From: JACDBE01 sp051002015
GTDB lineage: Bacteria > Actinomycetota > Acidimicrobiia > Spongiisociales > UBA5794
Assembly (NCBI GenBank): GCA_051002015.1
Contig: JBPCMS010000008.1
Location: 1-44,849 of the forward strand
Reading direction: 5' to 3'
Length of the DNA stretch: 44,849 nucleotides
Shown here: positions 8,555 to 19,162 of the stretch, piece by piece
How positions within the stretch are numbered: the stretch's first letter is position 1
Layout of the letters: each line of letters starts with the position of its first letter
Notes under the pieces: model-generated
The model's database searches: none
Told to the model about the DNA's origin: nothing
What the model saw: the letters and a program-made list of their open reading frames with translations, nothing else
Translations under genes and position numbers: made by a program

Positions 8555-9223
8555 ATGGAGCTGACGCCGGTTCTGGTCCTCGCCATATGGGCGTCCGGGC
8601 TCGCCATGGGCGCCGCCGTGGTCGCCTGGTGGCAGATCGTCGGCCCCGGATACCTGTGGACCACCGGCGCTTTGGTGGCCGGTGTCGGTGTGTTCGTCAT
8701 CGCCACCGGGGGAGGGGCCGCCGCTTGGGTGGGCACCGCCGCCGCCGTCATCGCGATCGCGATGTCCCGGTCACCGGTCCCGGCGACGGTGAACCTGGCA
8801 TTTGCGGCGATCTCCTTCCTCCTCGTCGCCGCCGACCGCTCCCCGCGGTTCGCCGCCCTCTCGGGGGCGGTGCTCACCGGAGGGGTCACCTCGGAGATGC
8901 TGCTCGGTCATTGGTTTCTGGTGGACCCGCGGCTGCCCCGGTGGGCGCTGAAGGCGCTCACCGCCGGGGCCGGGGCAGGGCTGGTGGCCGACGCCGCAAT
9001 GGTGGCGGTTCGGGTGCTCGGCGACGGCAACGCCGCCGCCCCGGTGCTCGGTTGGGCCTACCTCGCCCTGGCGGTGATGACGGGTCTGCTGATCGCCGCC
9101 GTCTGGTTCTCGCTCGACGAGCCCCGCTATACCGGAGTGATGGCCGCCACCGGGCTCAGCTACCTGGCAGTGCTCACCTCGTTCGGGGTGGTTGTGGTCG
9201 GTCGCATGGTCGCCTACGGATGA
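8555..9223 (+). CDS. Polytopic membrane protein, about seven helices
   Basis: 222 residues, nearly all in hydrophobic stretches. Helices can be drawn at about 5-27, 35-57, 60-78, 80-96, 128-150, 162-184 and 192-218. The one polar motif that stands out is SEMLLGHWFLVDPRLPRW (about 111-128), of a kind seen in uncharacterised actinobacterial membrane proteins. There are no enzyme motifs and no signal peptide. It starts 9 bases after transketolase and is probably co-transcribed with it. The function is unknown. Confidence 0.8.
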   Translation: MELTPVLVLAIWASGLAMGAAVVAWWQIVGPGYLWTTGALVAGVGVFVIATGGGAAAWVGTAAAVIAIAMSRSPVPATVNLAFAAISFLLVAADRSPRFAALSGAVLTGGVTSEMLLGHWFLVDPRLPRWALKALTAGAGAGLVADAAMVAVRVLGDGNAAAPVLGWAYLALAVMTGLLIAAVWFSLDEPRYTGVMAATGLSYLAVLTSFGVVVVGRMVAYG

Positions 9224-9324
9224 CACCGCGACCGGCGACCGGGTATGGCGACAGGGCGCCATCACACGGACGTCCCGACGCCCCGAGCTCGGTTCCCCAT
9301 TGCCGGTGTGTCCGCCATCGGGCC

Positions 9325-9330
9325 TAACCT
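9325..9330 (+). promoter_or_regulatory. -10 box TAACCT before the adenosyltransferase
   Basis: TAACCT ends 7 bases before GTG 9338 (4 bases before GTG 9335). No Shine-Dalgarno sequence is visible, so initiation is probably leaderless. Confidence 0.4.
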
Positions 9331-9337
9331 CGGCGTG

Positions 9338-9898
9338 GTGAAGATCTACACCAAGAAGGGCGACGACGGCAGCACCGGTCTGTTCTACGGTGGTCGGGTG
9401 GCCAAGGACGACACCGGCCCCGAGGCATACGGAACCACGGACGAGGCGGTGGCGGCGCTGGGGGTGGCCCGGGTGCTCGCCCCCGACATCGACTCCGATC
9501 TGGCTGCGCTCCTCCTCGACCTGCAACGCCAGCTGTTCGTGGTGGGTGCCGAGCTGGCCACCGCCCCCGCCAACCGCCACAAGCTCCAGCCGGGGGTCAG
9601 CCTGGTCACCGCGGCGATGGTGACCCCGTTGGAGGAGGCGATCGACCGGATCGAGGCGGAACGGGGCATGCCCACCGAGTTCGTCGTCCCCGGGCAGAAC
9701 GCCCTGGCGGCGGCGCTGGACGTGGCCAGGACCGTGGTGCGTCGCGCCGAGCGGCGGTCGGTCACCCACACCGCCGCCCACGGGATCGAGGGGTCGTTCG
9801 TGGTGCCATACCTCAACCGGCTCGCCGATTACCTGTGGATGGCGGCCCGGGGCGTCGAGACCGCATGGGAGACGAGTCGGGGAGAAGGTGGAGCATGA
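9338..9898 (+). CDS. pduO: PduO-type cob(I)alamin adenosyltransferase
   Basis: 186 residues. It transfers the adenosyl group of ATP to cob(I)alamin, making adenosylcobalamin. The N-terminal KIYTKKGDDGSTGL with the ATP-binding GDDG, the GTTDEAVAALG segment (equivalent of GxxDELNS), and RRAERRSVT with the conserved arginines near residues 130-140 mark the PduO/MMAB family. The GTG at 9338 is preferred because family members begin at VKIYTK; GTG 9335 is equally possible. Adenosylcobalamin is needed by the mutase encoded at 19249-20850 in this window, which fits. The stop overlaps the pepA start (ATGA). Confidence 0.92.
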   Translation: MKIYTKKGDDGSTGLFYGGRVAKDDTGPEAYGTTDEAVAALGVARVLAPDIDSDLAALLLDLQRQLFVVGAELATAPANRHKLQPGVSLVTAAMVTPLEEAIDRIEAERGMPTEFVVPGQNALAAALDVARTVVRRAERRSVTHTAAHGIEGSFVVPYLNRLADYLWMAARGVETAWETSRGEGGA

Positions 9899-11361
9899 GC
9901 ATCGAGGTGAAGACGGCGACGTCGATCGCCAAGGCCAAGACCGAGGTCCTGGTGGTCCCCGTGTTCGACGGCCTCACCTGGGGGCCGGGCGCCGATGAGG
10001 TGGCAGACAGCCTCGGCGACGCCCTCACCGACTTCCTCGCCGCCCAGGAGTTCACCGGGGCGGCCGGGCAGACCGCATCGGTTCCCGGGGCCGCGCTCGG
10101 GTTCGCCCGGGTGGTGTTGGTAGGGCTCGGCGGCGAGCTCGAGGCCGAGGGGCTGCGCCGTGCCGCCGCCGTCGCCGGGAAGGCGACCACCGCCAATGCC
10201 ACCGTCGCCACCACTCTGGCCGCCGTCGATCTCGATGGAGCCGCCGATCTGGTGGTGTTCGGGTTCACCACCGGCCAGTACCGGTTCACCCGGCACCGCA
10301 GCGAGCCGAAGCCGGCCAAGACCACCACCCTCACCCTGGTGGGCGAGGGCAAGGACCGCGGCACCACCGGAGCCATCCTCGCCCAGGCGGTGGCTGGGGT
10401 CCGCGACCTGGTCAACGAACCGGCGGCGGGCAAGTCGCCCATCTGGCTGGCGCAATGGGCCTCCGATCAGCTCGAGGCGGTCGGTGTCACGGTCGAGGTG
10501 TGGGACGAGAAGCGGATCGAGGAGGAGCGGCTGGGCGGGTTGTCTGCGGTCTCGTGGGGATCGGCCCAGCCTCCCCGGCTGGTCCGCATGCACTACAAGC
10601 CGCGCAAGCGCACCGGCAAGCTCGCCTTCGTGGGCAAGGGGATCGTCTTCGACAGCGGGGGCCTCTCGATCAAGCCGGCGGAGGGGATGATGGCGATGAA
10701 GACCGACATGGCCGGCGCCGCCACCGTGTTCGGGGCGATGTGGGCCATCGCCAGCCTCAAGCTCCCGGTCGAGGTCATCGCCTTCGCCCCGCTCACCGAG
10801 AACATGCCGGGAGGCAAGGCGGTGCGTCCCGGCGACGTGTTCACCGCCCGCAACGGGAAGACGGTCGAGGTGCTCAACACCGACGCCGAAGGCCGTCTCG
10901 TGCTGGCGGATGGCCTGTCGCTCGCCGCCGAGGAGCAGCCCGACCTGATCGTCGACGTGGCGACGCTGACCGGCGCCTGCAAGGTAGCCCTGGGGGAGAA
11001 GATCGCCGGCCTCTTCGCCTCGGACGACGAGGTCGCCGGGCGGATGACGGCGGCGGCGGCCGACGCCGGCGAGCCGGTATGGCGGCTCCCGCTGGAGAAG
11101 GAGTACCGCACCAAGCTCGACTCGACCATCGCCGACATGAAGAACACCGGCGACCGGTTCGGCGGTGCCATCACGGCGGCGCTACTGCTGGAGCGGTTCG
11201 TGGGGGAGGTGCCATGGGCCCATCTCGACATCGCCGGACCGGGCCGGTCGGAGAGCGAGGAGCACTACATCACCAAGGGCGGCACCGGGTTCGGGGTGCG
11301 CACGCTGGTGGCGCTGGCCCAGCACACCGCCGACCGCACCTCCCCTGCTTCGAGCGCTTGA
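9895..11361 (+). CDS. pepA: Leucyl aminopeptidase (M17)
   Basis: 488-residue cytosolic di-metal aminopeptidase. The N-terminal macro-like domain (1-165) is followed by the catalytic domain: GKGIVFDSGG with metal ligand K248, then KTDMAGAA, and the M17 signature NTDAEGRL at 328-335 with catalytic R334. The start ATG at 9895 overlaps the preceding stop and has GGAGAAGG (9881-9888) in front; the longer frame upstream is only overlap with the adenosyltransferase. Mycobacterium also has an M17 peptidase close to its E2/lipoate genes, so the pairing may be old. A 7-bp hairpin follows the stop. Confidence 0.95.
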   Translation: MSIEVKTATSIAKAKTEVLVVPVFDGLTWGPGADEVADSLGDALTDFLAAQEFTGAAGQTASVPGAALGFARVVLVGLGGELEAEGLRRAAAVAGKATTANATVATTLAAVDLDGAADLVVFGFTTGQYRFTRHRSEPKPAKTTTLTLVGEGKDRGTTGAILAQAVAGVRDLVNEPAAGKSPIWLAQWASDQLEAVGVTVEVWDEKRIEEERLGGLSAVSWGSAQPPRLVRMHYKPRKRTGKLAFVGKGIVFDSGGLSIKPAEGMMAMKTDMAGAATVFGAMWAIASLKLPVEVIAFAPLTENMPGGKAVRPGDVFTARNGKTVEVLNTDAEGRLVLADGLSLAAEEQPDLIVDVATLTGACKVALGEKIAGLFASDDEVAGRMTAAAADAGEPVWRLPLEKEYRTKLDSTIADMKNTGDRFGGAITAALLLERFVGEVPWAHLDIAGPGRSESEEHYITKGGTGFGVRTLVALAQHTADRTSPASSA

Positions 11362-11368
11362 TCTCGTA

Positions 11369-11385
11369 GAGCGAGTACCTCGCTC
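11369..11385 (+). terminator. Short perfect hairpin after pepA
   Basis: GAGCGAG / CTCGCTC, a 7-bp stem with a TAC loop, 8 bases past the pepA stop. There is no T tract, so termination is only suggested. Confidence 0.35.
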
Positions 11386-11493
11386 CGAGTCCGGGTAGCG
11401 GCATGCGCACCGCGGCACCGCCGGCTCCCTGATGGCGTGAACCGCGGAACGGGTCGTCTCGTACTCCTCATGGGGGAATTGAGGAAGGACGAG

Positions 11494-12024
11494 ATGATGA
11501 AACGACTCTGCTTCTTGCTGGCGGCACTGATCCTGGTGGTGGCCGCTTGTGGCGGTGACGACGCCACAGACACCACGACCGGATCAACCGAGCCGGTTGC
11601 TGCGGACACAACGACCGGGCCGACCGAGCCCGCCGCCACCGAGGCCCCGGCGGGGACCACCATGGCGCCGACCGGTGAAGCCACCGTGACCGTGGCCACC
11701 GGTGATCTCGGCGACTATCTCGCCGATGGGGCCGGGAGGGCTCTGTACCTGTTCACCAACGACACCCAGGACTCCGGCGCCAGCACCTGCAGCGGCGGTT
11801 GTGCCGACAACTGGCCGGCGTATGCCGGACCCGCCACCGCAGGGGACGGGGTCGACGCCGCCTTGCTGGGGACCATCCCCGGTGCGGACGGCGGAGAGCA
11901 GGTCATCTACAACGGCTGGCCGCTCTACCACTTCGCCGGCGACTCCGGTTCCGGTGAGACCAACGGCCAGGGCCAGGGCGGCGTGTGGTTCTTGGTGACG
12001 CCAGCGGGCGAAGCCATTTCCTGA
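11494..12024 (+). CDS. Secreted lipoprotein with COG4315-type (Lipoprotein_15) repeat
   Basis: 176 residues. A signal peptide with lipobox VAAC (C19) is followed by a low-complexity Thr/Ala/Pro linker (about 25-65). The folded domain has the family hallmarks: RALYLFTNDT, STCSGGCADNWP, NGWPLYHFAGD and GQGQGGVWFLV. This family is annotated as a secreted repeat of unknown function, with a conserved cysteine pair. The protein should be anchored on the outer face of the membrane. The start at 11494 is set by AGGAAGGA at 11482-11489; the longer frame upstream lacks a signal peptide at its N terminus. The 132-base gap before it holds the pepA hairpin. No partner genes are evident nearby. Confidence 0.85.
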   Translation: MMKRLCFLLAALILVVAACGGDDATDTTTGSTEPVAADTTTGPTEPAATEAPAGTTMAPTGEATVTVATGDLGDYLADGAGRALYLFTNDTQDSGASTCSGGCADNWPAYAGPATAGDGVDAALLGTIPGADGGEQVIYNGWPLYHFAGDSGSGETNGQGQGGVWFLVTPAGEAIS

Positions 12025-12044
12025 GACCTCCGCCGAGAGAGACG

Positions 12045-12093
12045 CCGCCCGGTCGGCTGCGCTTACCCCGCAGCGCGCAGCCCGGCCGGGCGG
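12045..12093. terminator. Strong bidirectional hairpin between convergent genes
   Basis: The left arm (12045-12062) and right arm (12075-12093) pair over about 18 bp with one bulge: CCGCCCGG at one end, CTGCGC at the other. The hairpin sits at the meeting point of the lipoprotein gene (plus) and the moeB-like gene (minus) and runs into the last codons of the latter. Confidence 0.55.
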
Positions 12094-13235
12094 CACGCCT
12101 CGTTGTAGTCGACCAGCGGCGGCGGGGCCGCCCGCTCGGAGCAGGCAGGGCAGGTCGGGTTCCTGGTGACGGTGTAGGTGCTCATCGTCTGATCGAGAGC
12201 GTCGTACACCAGCAGCCGACCGATGAGCGGATCCCCGATGCCGACCAGCAGCTTGAGCGCCTCGGTGGCCTGGAGCGTCCCCACCACGCCGGGGAGGACC
12301 CCGAGCACCCCGGCCTCGGCGCACGACTGGGCCAGGTTCGCCGGCGGTGGCAAGGGGTACAGGCAGCGGTAGCACGGCCCCCGGTAGGGCGCGAACACCG
12401 AGACCTGGCCCTCGAAGCGGAGCACCGAGCCGTGCACCACCGGGGTGCCGGTGTGGAGTGAGGCGTCGTTGAGCAGGTAGCGGGTAGGGAAGTTGTCCCC
12501 GCAGTCGATGATCACGTCGGCGTCGCCGATCAGGTCGAGCACGTTGGAGGCATCGAGGCGGATCGCCCTCGTCTCCACCGCCACATCCGGGTTGAGCCCG
12601 TGGAGCGTCACCGCCGCCGAGTCGACCTTGCGGTGGCCGATGCGGTCATCCGTGTGCACGATCTGGCGCTGCAGGTTGGTGATGTCGACGATGTCGTCGT
12701 CGATGAGGACGATGGTGCCCACTCCTGCGGCCGCCAGGTACATCGCCACCGGCGAGCCCAGACCGCCGGCTCCGATCACCGTCGCCGTCGAGTTGAGCAG
12801 TCGTTGCTGACCCTTCTCACCGACCTCGGGCAGGATGAGGTGACGGTGGTAGCGGTGGCGCTGATCCTGGTTGAGCGCCGACTCGCCCTCGAAGGGGAGC
12901 CCCTGCTCGACCCAGGCGTGGATCCCGCCCGCCATCGAGGACACCGTCTGGTAGCCGACGTCCTGGAGCGCCTTGGCGGCCAGCGCCGATCGGTTGCCTA
13001 CGGCGCACATCACCACCACGTCGGCGGTCTGGTTGGGGATGGTGGTCTCGACCAGATCGAGCAGCGAGCCCATCGGGATCAGCACCGCTCCGTCCACGCC
13101 CGCCTGGGCGATCTCGTACGGTTCGCGCACGTCGAGGAGCACCGCTCCCCTGCCGATGCGTTGCCACGCCTCGGTCGGGGTGACCTCGGTGATCGTCGCC
13201 TTGGCACTGGCGACCATGTCGTGATAGCTCGTCAT
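12063..13235 (-). CDS. moeB: Rhodanese-MoeB/ThiF adenylyltransferase
   Basis: 390 residues in two domains. Residues 1-118 are a rhodanese-like domain with active-site loop CAVGNRS and catalytic C77. Residues 121-390 are a MoeB/ThiF E1-like enzyme: GAGGLGSP at 155-162, the DDD...NLQRQ segment at 180-191, and zinc cysteines C288/C291 and C362/C365. It would activate the C terminus of a ubiquitin-like sulfur carrier (MoaD or ThiS type) with ATP and pass it sulfur. In mycobacterial MoeZ the rhodanese domain is at the C terminus; here the order is reversed. The start is supported by GGAGGGCAGG directly before the ATG. No carrier protein gene is in the window. Confidence 0.9.
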   Translation of the reverse strand: MTSYHDMVASAKATITEVTPTEAWQRIGRGAVLLDVREPYEIAQAGVDGAVLIPMGSLLDLVETTIPNQTADVVVMCAVGNRSALAAKALQDVGYQTVSSMAGGIHAWVEQGLPFEGESALNQDQRHRYHRHLILPEVGEKGQQRLLNSTATVIGAGGLGSPVAMYLAAAGVGTIVLIDDDIVDITNLQRQIVHTDDRIGHRKVDSAAVTLHGLNPDVAVETRAIRLDASNVLDLIGDADVIIDCGDNFPTRYLLNDASLHTGTPVVHGSVLRFEGQVSVFAPYRGPCYRCLYPLPPPANLAQSCAEAGVLGVLPGVVGTLQATEALKLLVGIGDPLIGRLLVYDALDQTMSTYTVTRNPTCPACSERAAPPPLVDYNEACRPAGLRAAG

Positions 13236-13259
13236 CCTGCCCTCCAGGGTTCGAGGGTA
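13236..13259 (-). promoter_or_regulatory. -10 box TACCCT and RBS for moeB
   Basis: On the minus strand TACCCT (13259-13254) is followed by a leader of about a dozen bases carrying GGAGGGCAGG (13245-13236) next to the ATG. Confidence 0.4.
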
Positions 13260-13275
13260 GCGATTGGTCGGGGCT

Positions 13276-13737
13276 TCATCGCCCGCTACCGCTCCCGCCG
13301 GGGTTGCCCGGGGGAGGGTCGAGCTCGCGTCGCAGCGCCGGAGGGAGACGGCGGTGGAGAGGCCGGGGGAGCGCCGGTATCGACGTCCTGACCAGGATCC
13401 GCTCGCCGGTGTCCCGGACGAACCCCATTCTGGCCAGCTCGACCAGATGGATCGGCCGGGGCAGGGAGCGACCGCGCTGGGCTGCGGTGGCGAGCCGGAG
13501 CAGATCGGCGACCGCTCCCGGCCCCAGGATGGCGGTCCAGTACCGCCGCACGTACGGGTGCGACGCCGGGTAGTCGCCCGCCACGTCCCACACCGCGGGG
13601 ACGAACCGGGGCCGGTCGAACACGGTTCGTCTCAAGCGGAGGTACGGCTCGGCGACGCCCGGGGGCGGCACAGCCCCGATGGGAGGACGGTCATCGGTGA
13701 GAGACCCGAGCGTCGCCGAGATCGCATAGATCGTCAT
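13276..13737 (-). CDS. Conserved hypothetical protein
   Basis: 153 residues with no signal peptide or membrane helix. It has the feel of a conserved actinobacterial family: the N terminus TIYAISATLGSL, then RRYWTAILGPGAVADLLRL at about 75-93 and RPIHLVELARMGFV at about 105-118. I do not recognise a characterised domain. The C terminus is Pro/Arg/Gly-rich and probably disordered. The ATG at 13737 is preferred over GTG 13758 because a good promoter (TTGACG, 18 bases, TATTGT) ends 7 bases before it, which makes a leaderless start likely. It lies 40 bases upstream of moeB in the same direction. Confidence 0.7.
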   Translation of the reverse strand: MTIYAISATLGSLTDDRPPIGAVPPPGVAEPYLRLRRTVFDRPRFVPAVWDVAGDYPASHPYVRRYWTAILGPGAVADLLRLATAAQRGRSLPRPIHLVELARMGFVRDTGERILVRTSIPALPRPLHRRLPPALRRELDPPPGNPGGSGSGR

Positions 13738-13744
13738 GCCGAAG

Positions 13745-13774
13745 ACAATACGAAACACAATAAAACAACGTCAA
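13745..13774 (-). promoter_or_regulatory. Promoter TTGACG-18-TATTGT, leaderless
   Basis: On the minus strand TTGACG (13774-13769) and TATTGT (13750-13745) are 18 bases apart. The -10 box ends 7 bases before ATG 13737. The surrounding AT-rich patch is conspicuous in this GC-rich DNA. This is the most canonical sigma70-type promoter I see in the window. Confidence 0.6.
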
Positions 13775-13810
13775 CCATCTCACCAAGGGACGCGAAACAT
13801 TCCCCGGTAC

Positions 13811-13875
13811 ACCCCGGCTCGCAAAGCCTCGCCACCCCTCATCTGTTTCCCCTCCCCTTCAGGGGGAGGGGTGGC
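13811..13875. repeat. G-rich interspersed repeat, copy a
   Basis: The 30-base head at 13811-13840 matches copy b (13952-13981) at 28 of 30 positions. The tail contains two competing stems: GCCACCCCTC (13831-13840) with GAGGGGTGGC (13866-13875), and CCCCTCCCC (13849-13857) with GGGGAGGGG (13863-13871). This lies in the 327-base gap 13738-14064, which otherwise holds only copy b and the tandem G-rich units. Confidence 0.6.
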
Positions 13876-13951
13876 TGAGCCAATCGCCGAAGGCGAGCAA
13901 GGACAGCCGGGGCGGGGGAAGGCCGACCGCGCCGCCGGGGCCTCGTATCCC

Positions 13952-13994
13952 ACCCCGGCTCGCCAACCCTCGCCACCCCTCCCAATGGGAGGGG
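13952..13994. repeat. G-rich interspersed repeat, copy b, with terminator-like hairpin
   Basis: This copy ends in a perfect hairpin, CCCCTCCC (13976-13983) and GGGAGGGG (13987-13994) with loop AAT. It lies downstream of the minus-strand ABC transporter gene and may act as its terminator. A third copy lies at 31029-31074. Confidence 0.6.
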
Positions 13995-14055
13995 AAAAGG
14001 AATGGGAGGGGAGGGGAAAAGGAATGGGAGGGGAAAAGGAATGGGAGGGGAAACG
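13983..14055. repeat. Tandem G-rich units, potential G-quadruplex
   Basis: Four units built on AATGGGAGGGG with GAAAAGG spacers (17, 22 and 17 bases apart) follow copy b. The plus strand carries many closely spaced runs of three or four G, enough for intramolecular quadruplexes. The tract lies just past the stop of the ABC transporter. Confidence 0.6.
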
Positions 14056-14064
14056 AACCGGGAG

Positions 14065-15882
14065 TCAGCGGGGAGTCGGGGTCAGTGGTGGGAAGCTGCC
14101 GCCGGTGGCCTCGCCGGTCTGAACCGCCCACAAGGCGCGGTAGAGGCCGGGCCGGGCGATGAGCTCGTCGTGGGTCCCGGTCTCGGTCACCCGCCCCTCC
14201 TCGATCACCACGATGGCGTCGGCGTGGCGAACCGTCGACAGCCGGTGGGCGATGACGATCGTGGTGCGCTGGTGGGCCACCGATGCCAGCGACCGCTGGA
14301 TGGCGGCCTCGGTCTCGTTGTCCACCGCCGAGGTCGCCTCGTCGAGGATCAGGATCGGGGCCCGGGACAGCAGCGCCCTGGCGATCGAGACCCTCTGTCG
14401 CTGACCGCCCGACAGCCGCTGGCCCCGCTCGCCGACCAAGGTGTCGTAGCCCTGGGGGAGACCGGCGATGAAGTCGTGGGCCTCGGCCAGCTTGGCCGCG
14501 GTCACGACATCGTCGTCGGTGGCGTCCGGTCGTCCGTAGAGGATGTTCTCCTTGACCGTGCCGTGGAAGAGGAACACGTCCTGGCTCACCAACGCCATGG
14601 CGCGGCGCAGGTCGGCCACGACCAGATCCCGAACGTCGCCCCCGTCGAGGGTGACCGAGCCCGAGGTGGCGTCGTACAGGCGGAGGAGCAGCTTCATCAG
14701 CGTCGTCTTGCCCGAACCGGTGGCACCGACGATGGCGAAGGTCTCGCCGGGATCCACGGCGAACGAGACATCTGCGATCACCTCGTCACGGCCCGGGTAC
14801 GAGAACGACACGTGCTCGAACCGGACGGCGCCGGTGGCGTCGGGGAGGCGGACGGTGCCGTTAGCCATCGCCGGGCTGGTGTCGAGCACGTTGAGGATGC
14901 GGGTGGTGGATGCCATCGCCCGCTGGTACAGGTCGAGCGTCTCGCCCAGCCCGGTGAGCGGCCACAGCAACCGCTGGGTGATGAACACCAGCACCGAGTA
15001 GCTGCCCACCGCCAGCCGGCCGTCGAGAACGAGAAACCCGCCGAAGATCAGGGTCGACATGAAGCCGGTGAGCACCGCCACCCGGATCAGCGGCGAGAAG
15101 GCGGCGCTGAGCCGGATCGCCCGTTGGTTGGCCTGACGGTAGCGGTCGCTCTCCATGCTGATCCGGGCGGTCTCGCGGTCCTCGGCGTTGAAGGACTTGA
15201 TGGTCATGATCCCGGACAGGTTGTTGGCCAGCTGGCTGTTGAGCACCCCCGCCTGATCTCTCACCGCGGCGTAGCGGGCCTCCATCCGCTTCTGGAACCT
15301 GATCGATCCGTACACGATGAACGGGATGGGGAGGAAGGCGAGCCACGCCACCCCCGGGATCATGACCAGGAAGGTGATCCCGATCAGGATGGTGGCGGTC
15401 GCCGTCTGCAGCAGGACGTTGGCGCCGTTGTCGAGGAACCGCTCCAACTGGTTGACGTCGTCATTGAGGACCGACATCAACTCCCCGGTCGACTGCTGCT
15501 CGTGATAGGCGATCTCGAGGTCCTGGACGTGGTGGTAGGCGTCGATGCGCAGCTCGTGCTGGATGGTCTGGGCCAGGTTGCGCCACTCCACACCGAGGAG
15601 GTACTCGAACACCGACTCCAATGCCCACACCACGAAGGTGAGGGCGGCCAGCAACAACAGCTGGGTGCGGGGGTTCGCCAACCCGAAGCGGGAGAGGAAC
15701 GATCCCTCCCTGCTCACCACCACGTCGACCGCCAGCCCGATGAGGAACGGCGGAGCGATGTCGAGCGCCTTGTTGATCACCGACCAGGCCGTTGCCCGCA
15801 CCATCTCGGCCCTGTGCCCGGCGGCGTACCGCCACAAACGCACCAGCGGCGCCGCTCGCTCCCCGGTGATCGCAGGCCCCAT
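14065..15882 (-). CDS. ABC half-transporter (exporter type, fused permease-ATPase)
   Basis: 605 residues. The N-terminal part (about 20-320) carries six transmembrane helices of the type I exporter fold. The C-terminal part is an ATPase with Walker A GATGSGKTT (about 400), Q-loop SQDVF, signature LSGGQRQR, Walker B ILILDEATSAVD and switch IAHR. It should work as a homodimer or pair exporting a lipid, peptide or drug; the substrate cannot be told. The ATG at 15882 is chosen because a TAGCCT -10 box lies eight bases upstream and because a longer frame would run into the divergent gene at 15956. The 3' end meets a G-rich repeat tract. Confidence 0.92.
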   Translation of the reverse strand: MGPAITGERAAPLVRLWRYAAGHRAEMVRATAWSVINKALDIAPPFLIGLAVDVVVSREGSFLSRFGLANPRTQLLLLAALTFVVWALESVFEYLLGVEWRNLAQTIQHELRIDAYHHVQDLEIAYHEQQSTGELMSVLNDDVNQLERFLDNGANVLLQTATATILIGITFLVMIPGVAWLAFLPIPFIVYGSIRFQKRMEARYAAVRDQAGVLNSQLANNLSGIMTIKSFNAEDRETARISMESDRYRQANQRAIRLSAAFSPLIRVAVLTGFMSTLIFGGFLVLDGRLAVGSYSVLVFITQRLLWPLTGLGETLDLYQRAMASTTRILNVLDTSPAMANGTVRLPDATGAVRFEHVSFSYPGRDEVIADVSFAVDPGETFAIVGATGSGKTTLMKLLLRLYDATSGSVTLDGGDVRDLVVADLRRAMALVSQDVFLFHGTVKENILYGRPDATDDDVVTAAKLAEAHDFIAGLPQGYDTLVGERGQRLSGGQRQRVSIARALLSRAPILILDEATSAVDNETEAAIQRSLASVAHQRTTIVIAHRLSTVRHADAIVVIEEGRVTETGTHDELIARPGLYRALWAVQTGEATGGSFPPLTPTPR

Positions 15883-15890
15883 GATCGGCG

Positions 15891-15896
15891 AGGCTA
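15891..15896 (-). promoter_or_regulatory. -10 box TAGCCT for the ABC transporter
   Basis: On the minus strand TAGCCT ends 8 bases before ATG 15882. It lies in the 73-base divergent region shared with the Lon-domain gene. Confidence 0.35.
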
Positions 15897-15942
15897 ACCC
15901 GGACCAGATCCGCTCCGAACGCACCGCCCGGCCGGGAGGGGG

Positions 15943-15950
15943 TTTACTTG
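15943..15950 (+). promoter_or_regulatory. -10-like TTTACTTG for the Lon-domain gene
   Basis: TTTACT (15943-15948) ends 7 bases before ATG 15956. No Shine-Dalgarno sequence is present for that ATG, so it is either leaderless or starts at ATG 15974, for which GGAGGG at 15958-15963 would serve. Confidence 0.3.
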
Positions 15951-15955
15951 GGTGG

Positions 15956-16570
15956 ATGGAGGGTCGGTTGCCGATGTTCCCTGTCGGGGGTGCGCTGCTC
16001 CCCGGGGAGCCCCACACCCTCTATCTCTTCGAGCCGCGTTACCTGGCGATGGCGGCGGACATCGGCGATACGGGCTCGTTCGGGGTGGTGCTGATCGAGC
16101 GCGGGTCCGAGGTGGGTGGGGGCGACACCAGGTTCGACGTGGGGACCGTGGCCACCATCGTCGAGATGGAACGGCTCGACCACGGCGAGCTGGGGATCCT
16201 GGCGCGCGGAGGGGAGCGGATCGCGGTCGACCGCTGGCTCCCCGACGACCCGTACCCGATGGCGCTGGTGCGCGGTCTGCCAGAGCACCAACCGCCCGGA
16301 CCGGAACGAGTGGTCCGGCTGGTGGGGAGGCTCCGCAGGCTCTACGCCCTCGCCTCCGAGCTGGGGATGGACGGAGGCGACATCGACCTCACCCTTCCCG
16401 ACGACCCGCCGTCGAGGTTGTGGCGTGTGGCGTCGCTCACCCCGGCCGGTCAGCTCGACCGCCAGCGCATGCTCGAGGCGGCCGACGCCGAGGATCTGCT
16501 CGCCCTGCTCGATGCACTGGTGGACGACGTCGAGGAGGAGATCAGGTGGCGCCTGGCCGGCAGCGCCTGA
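15956..16570 (+). CDS. Free-standing Lon N-terminal (LON substrate-binding) domain protein
   Basis: 204 residues that match the N-terminal domain of Lon protease (PF02190 type) and nothing else: RLPMFPVGGALLPGEPHTLYLFEPRY at the start (positions 4-29), then the FGVVLIERG strand and a helical C-terminal part (about 125-200). The AAA+ ATPase and Ser-Lys protease domains of Lon are absent, as in other small single-domain members of the family. The role is unknown; substrate recognition or adaptor function is an inference. An alternative start at 15974 has the better ribosome site but would cut the LPxFP motif. It is convergent with PBP1, with only 10 bases between stops. Confidence 0.85.
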   Translation: MEGRLPMFPVGGALLPGEPHTLYLFEPRYLAMAADIGDTGSFGVVLIERGSEVGGGDTRFDVGTVATIVEMERLDHGELGILARGGERIAVDRWLPDDPYPMALVRGLPEHQPPGPERVVRLVGRLRRLYALASELGMDGGDIDLTLPDDPPSRLWRVASLTPAGQLDRQRMLEAADAEDLLALLDALVDDVEEEIRWRLAGSA

Positions 16571-16580
16571 CCCGGAGCGC

Positions 16581-19154
<2,574 letters not shown>

Positions 19155-19162
19155 CACACCTT

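Noticed and set aside
13983..14055. Possible small CRISPR array
   Set aside because: Units are only 17-22 bases, the spacers are part of the same G-rich repeat, and no cas genes are present.
14002..15897. 631-codon plus-strand frame opposite the ABC transporter
   Set aside because: The opposite strand encodes a complete ABC exporter with Walker A, signature and Walker B. The plus-strand translation has no recognisable motif.
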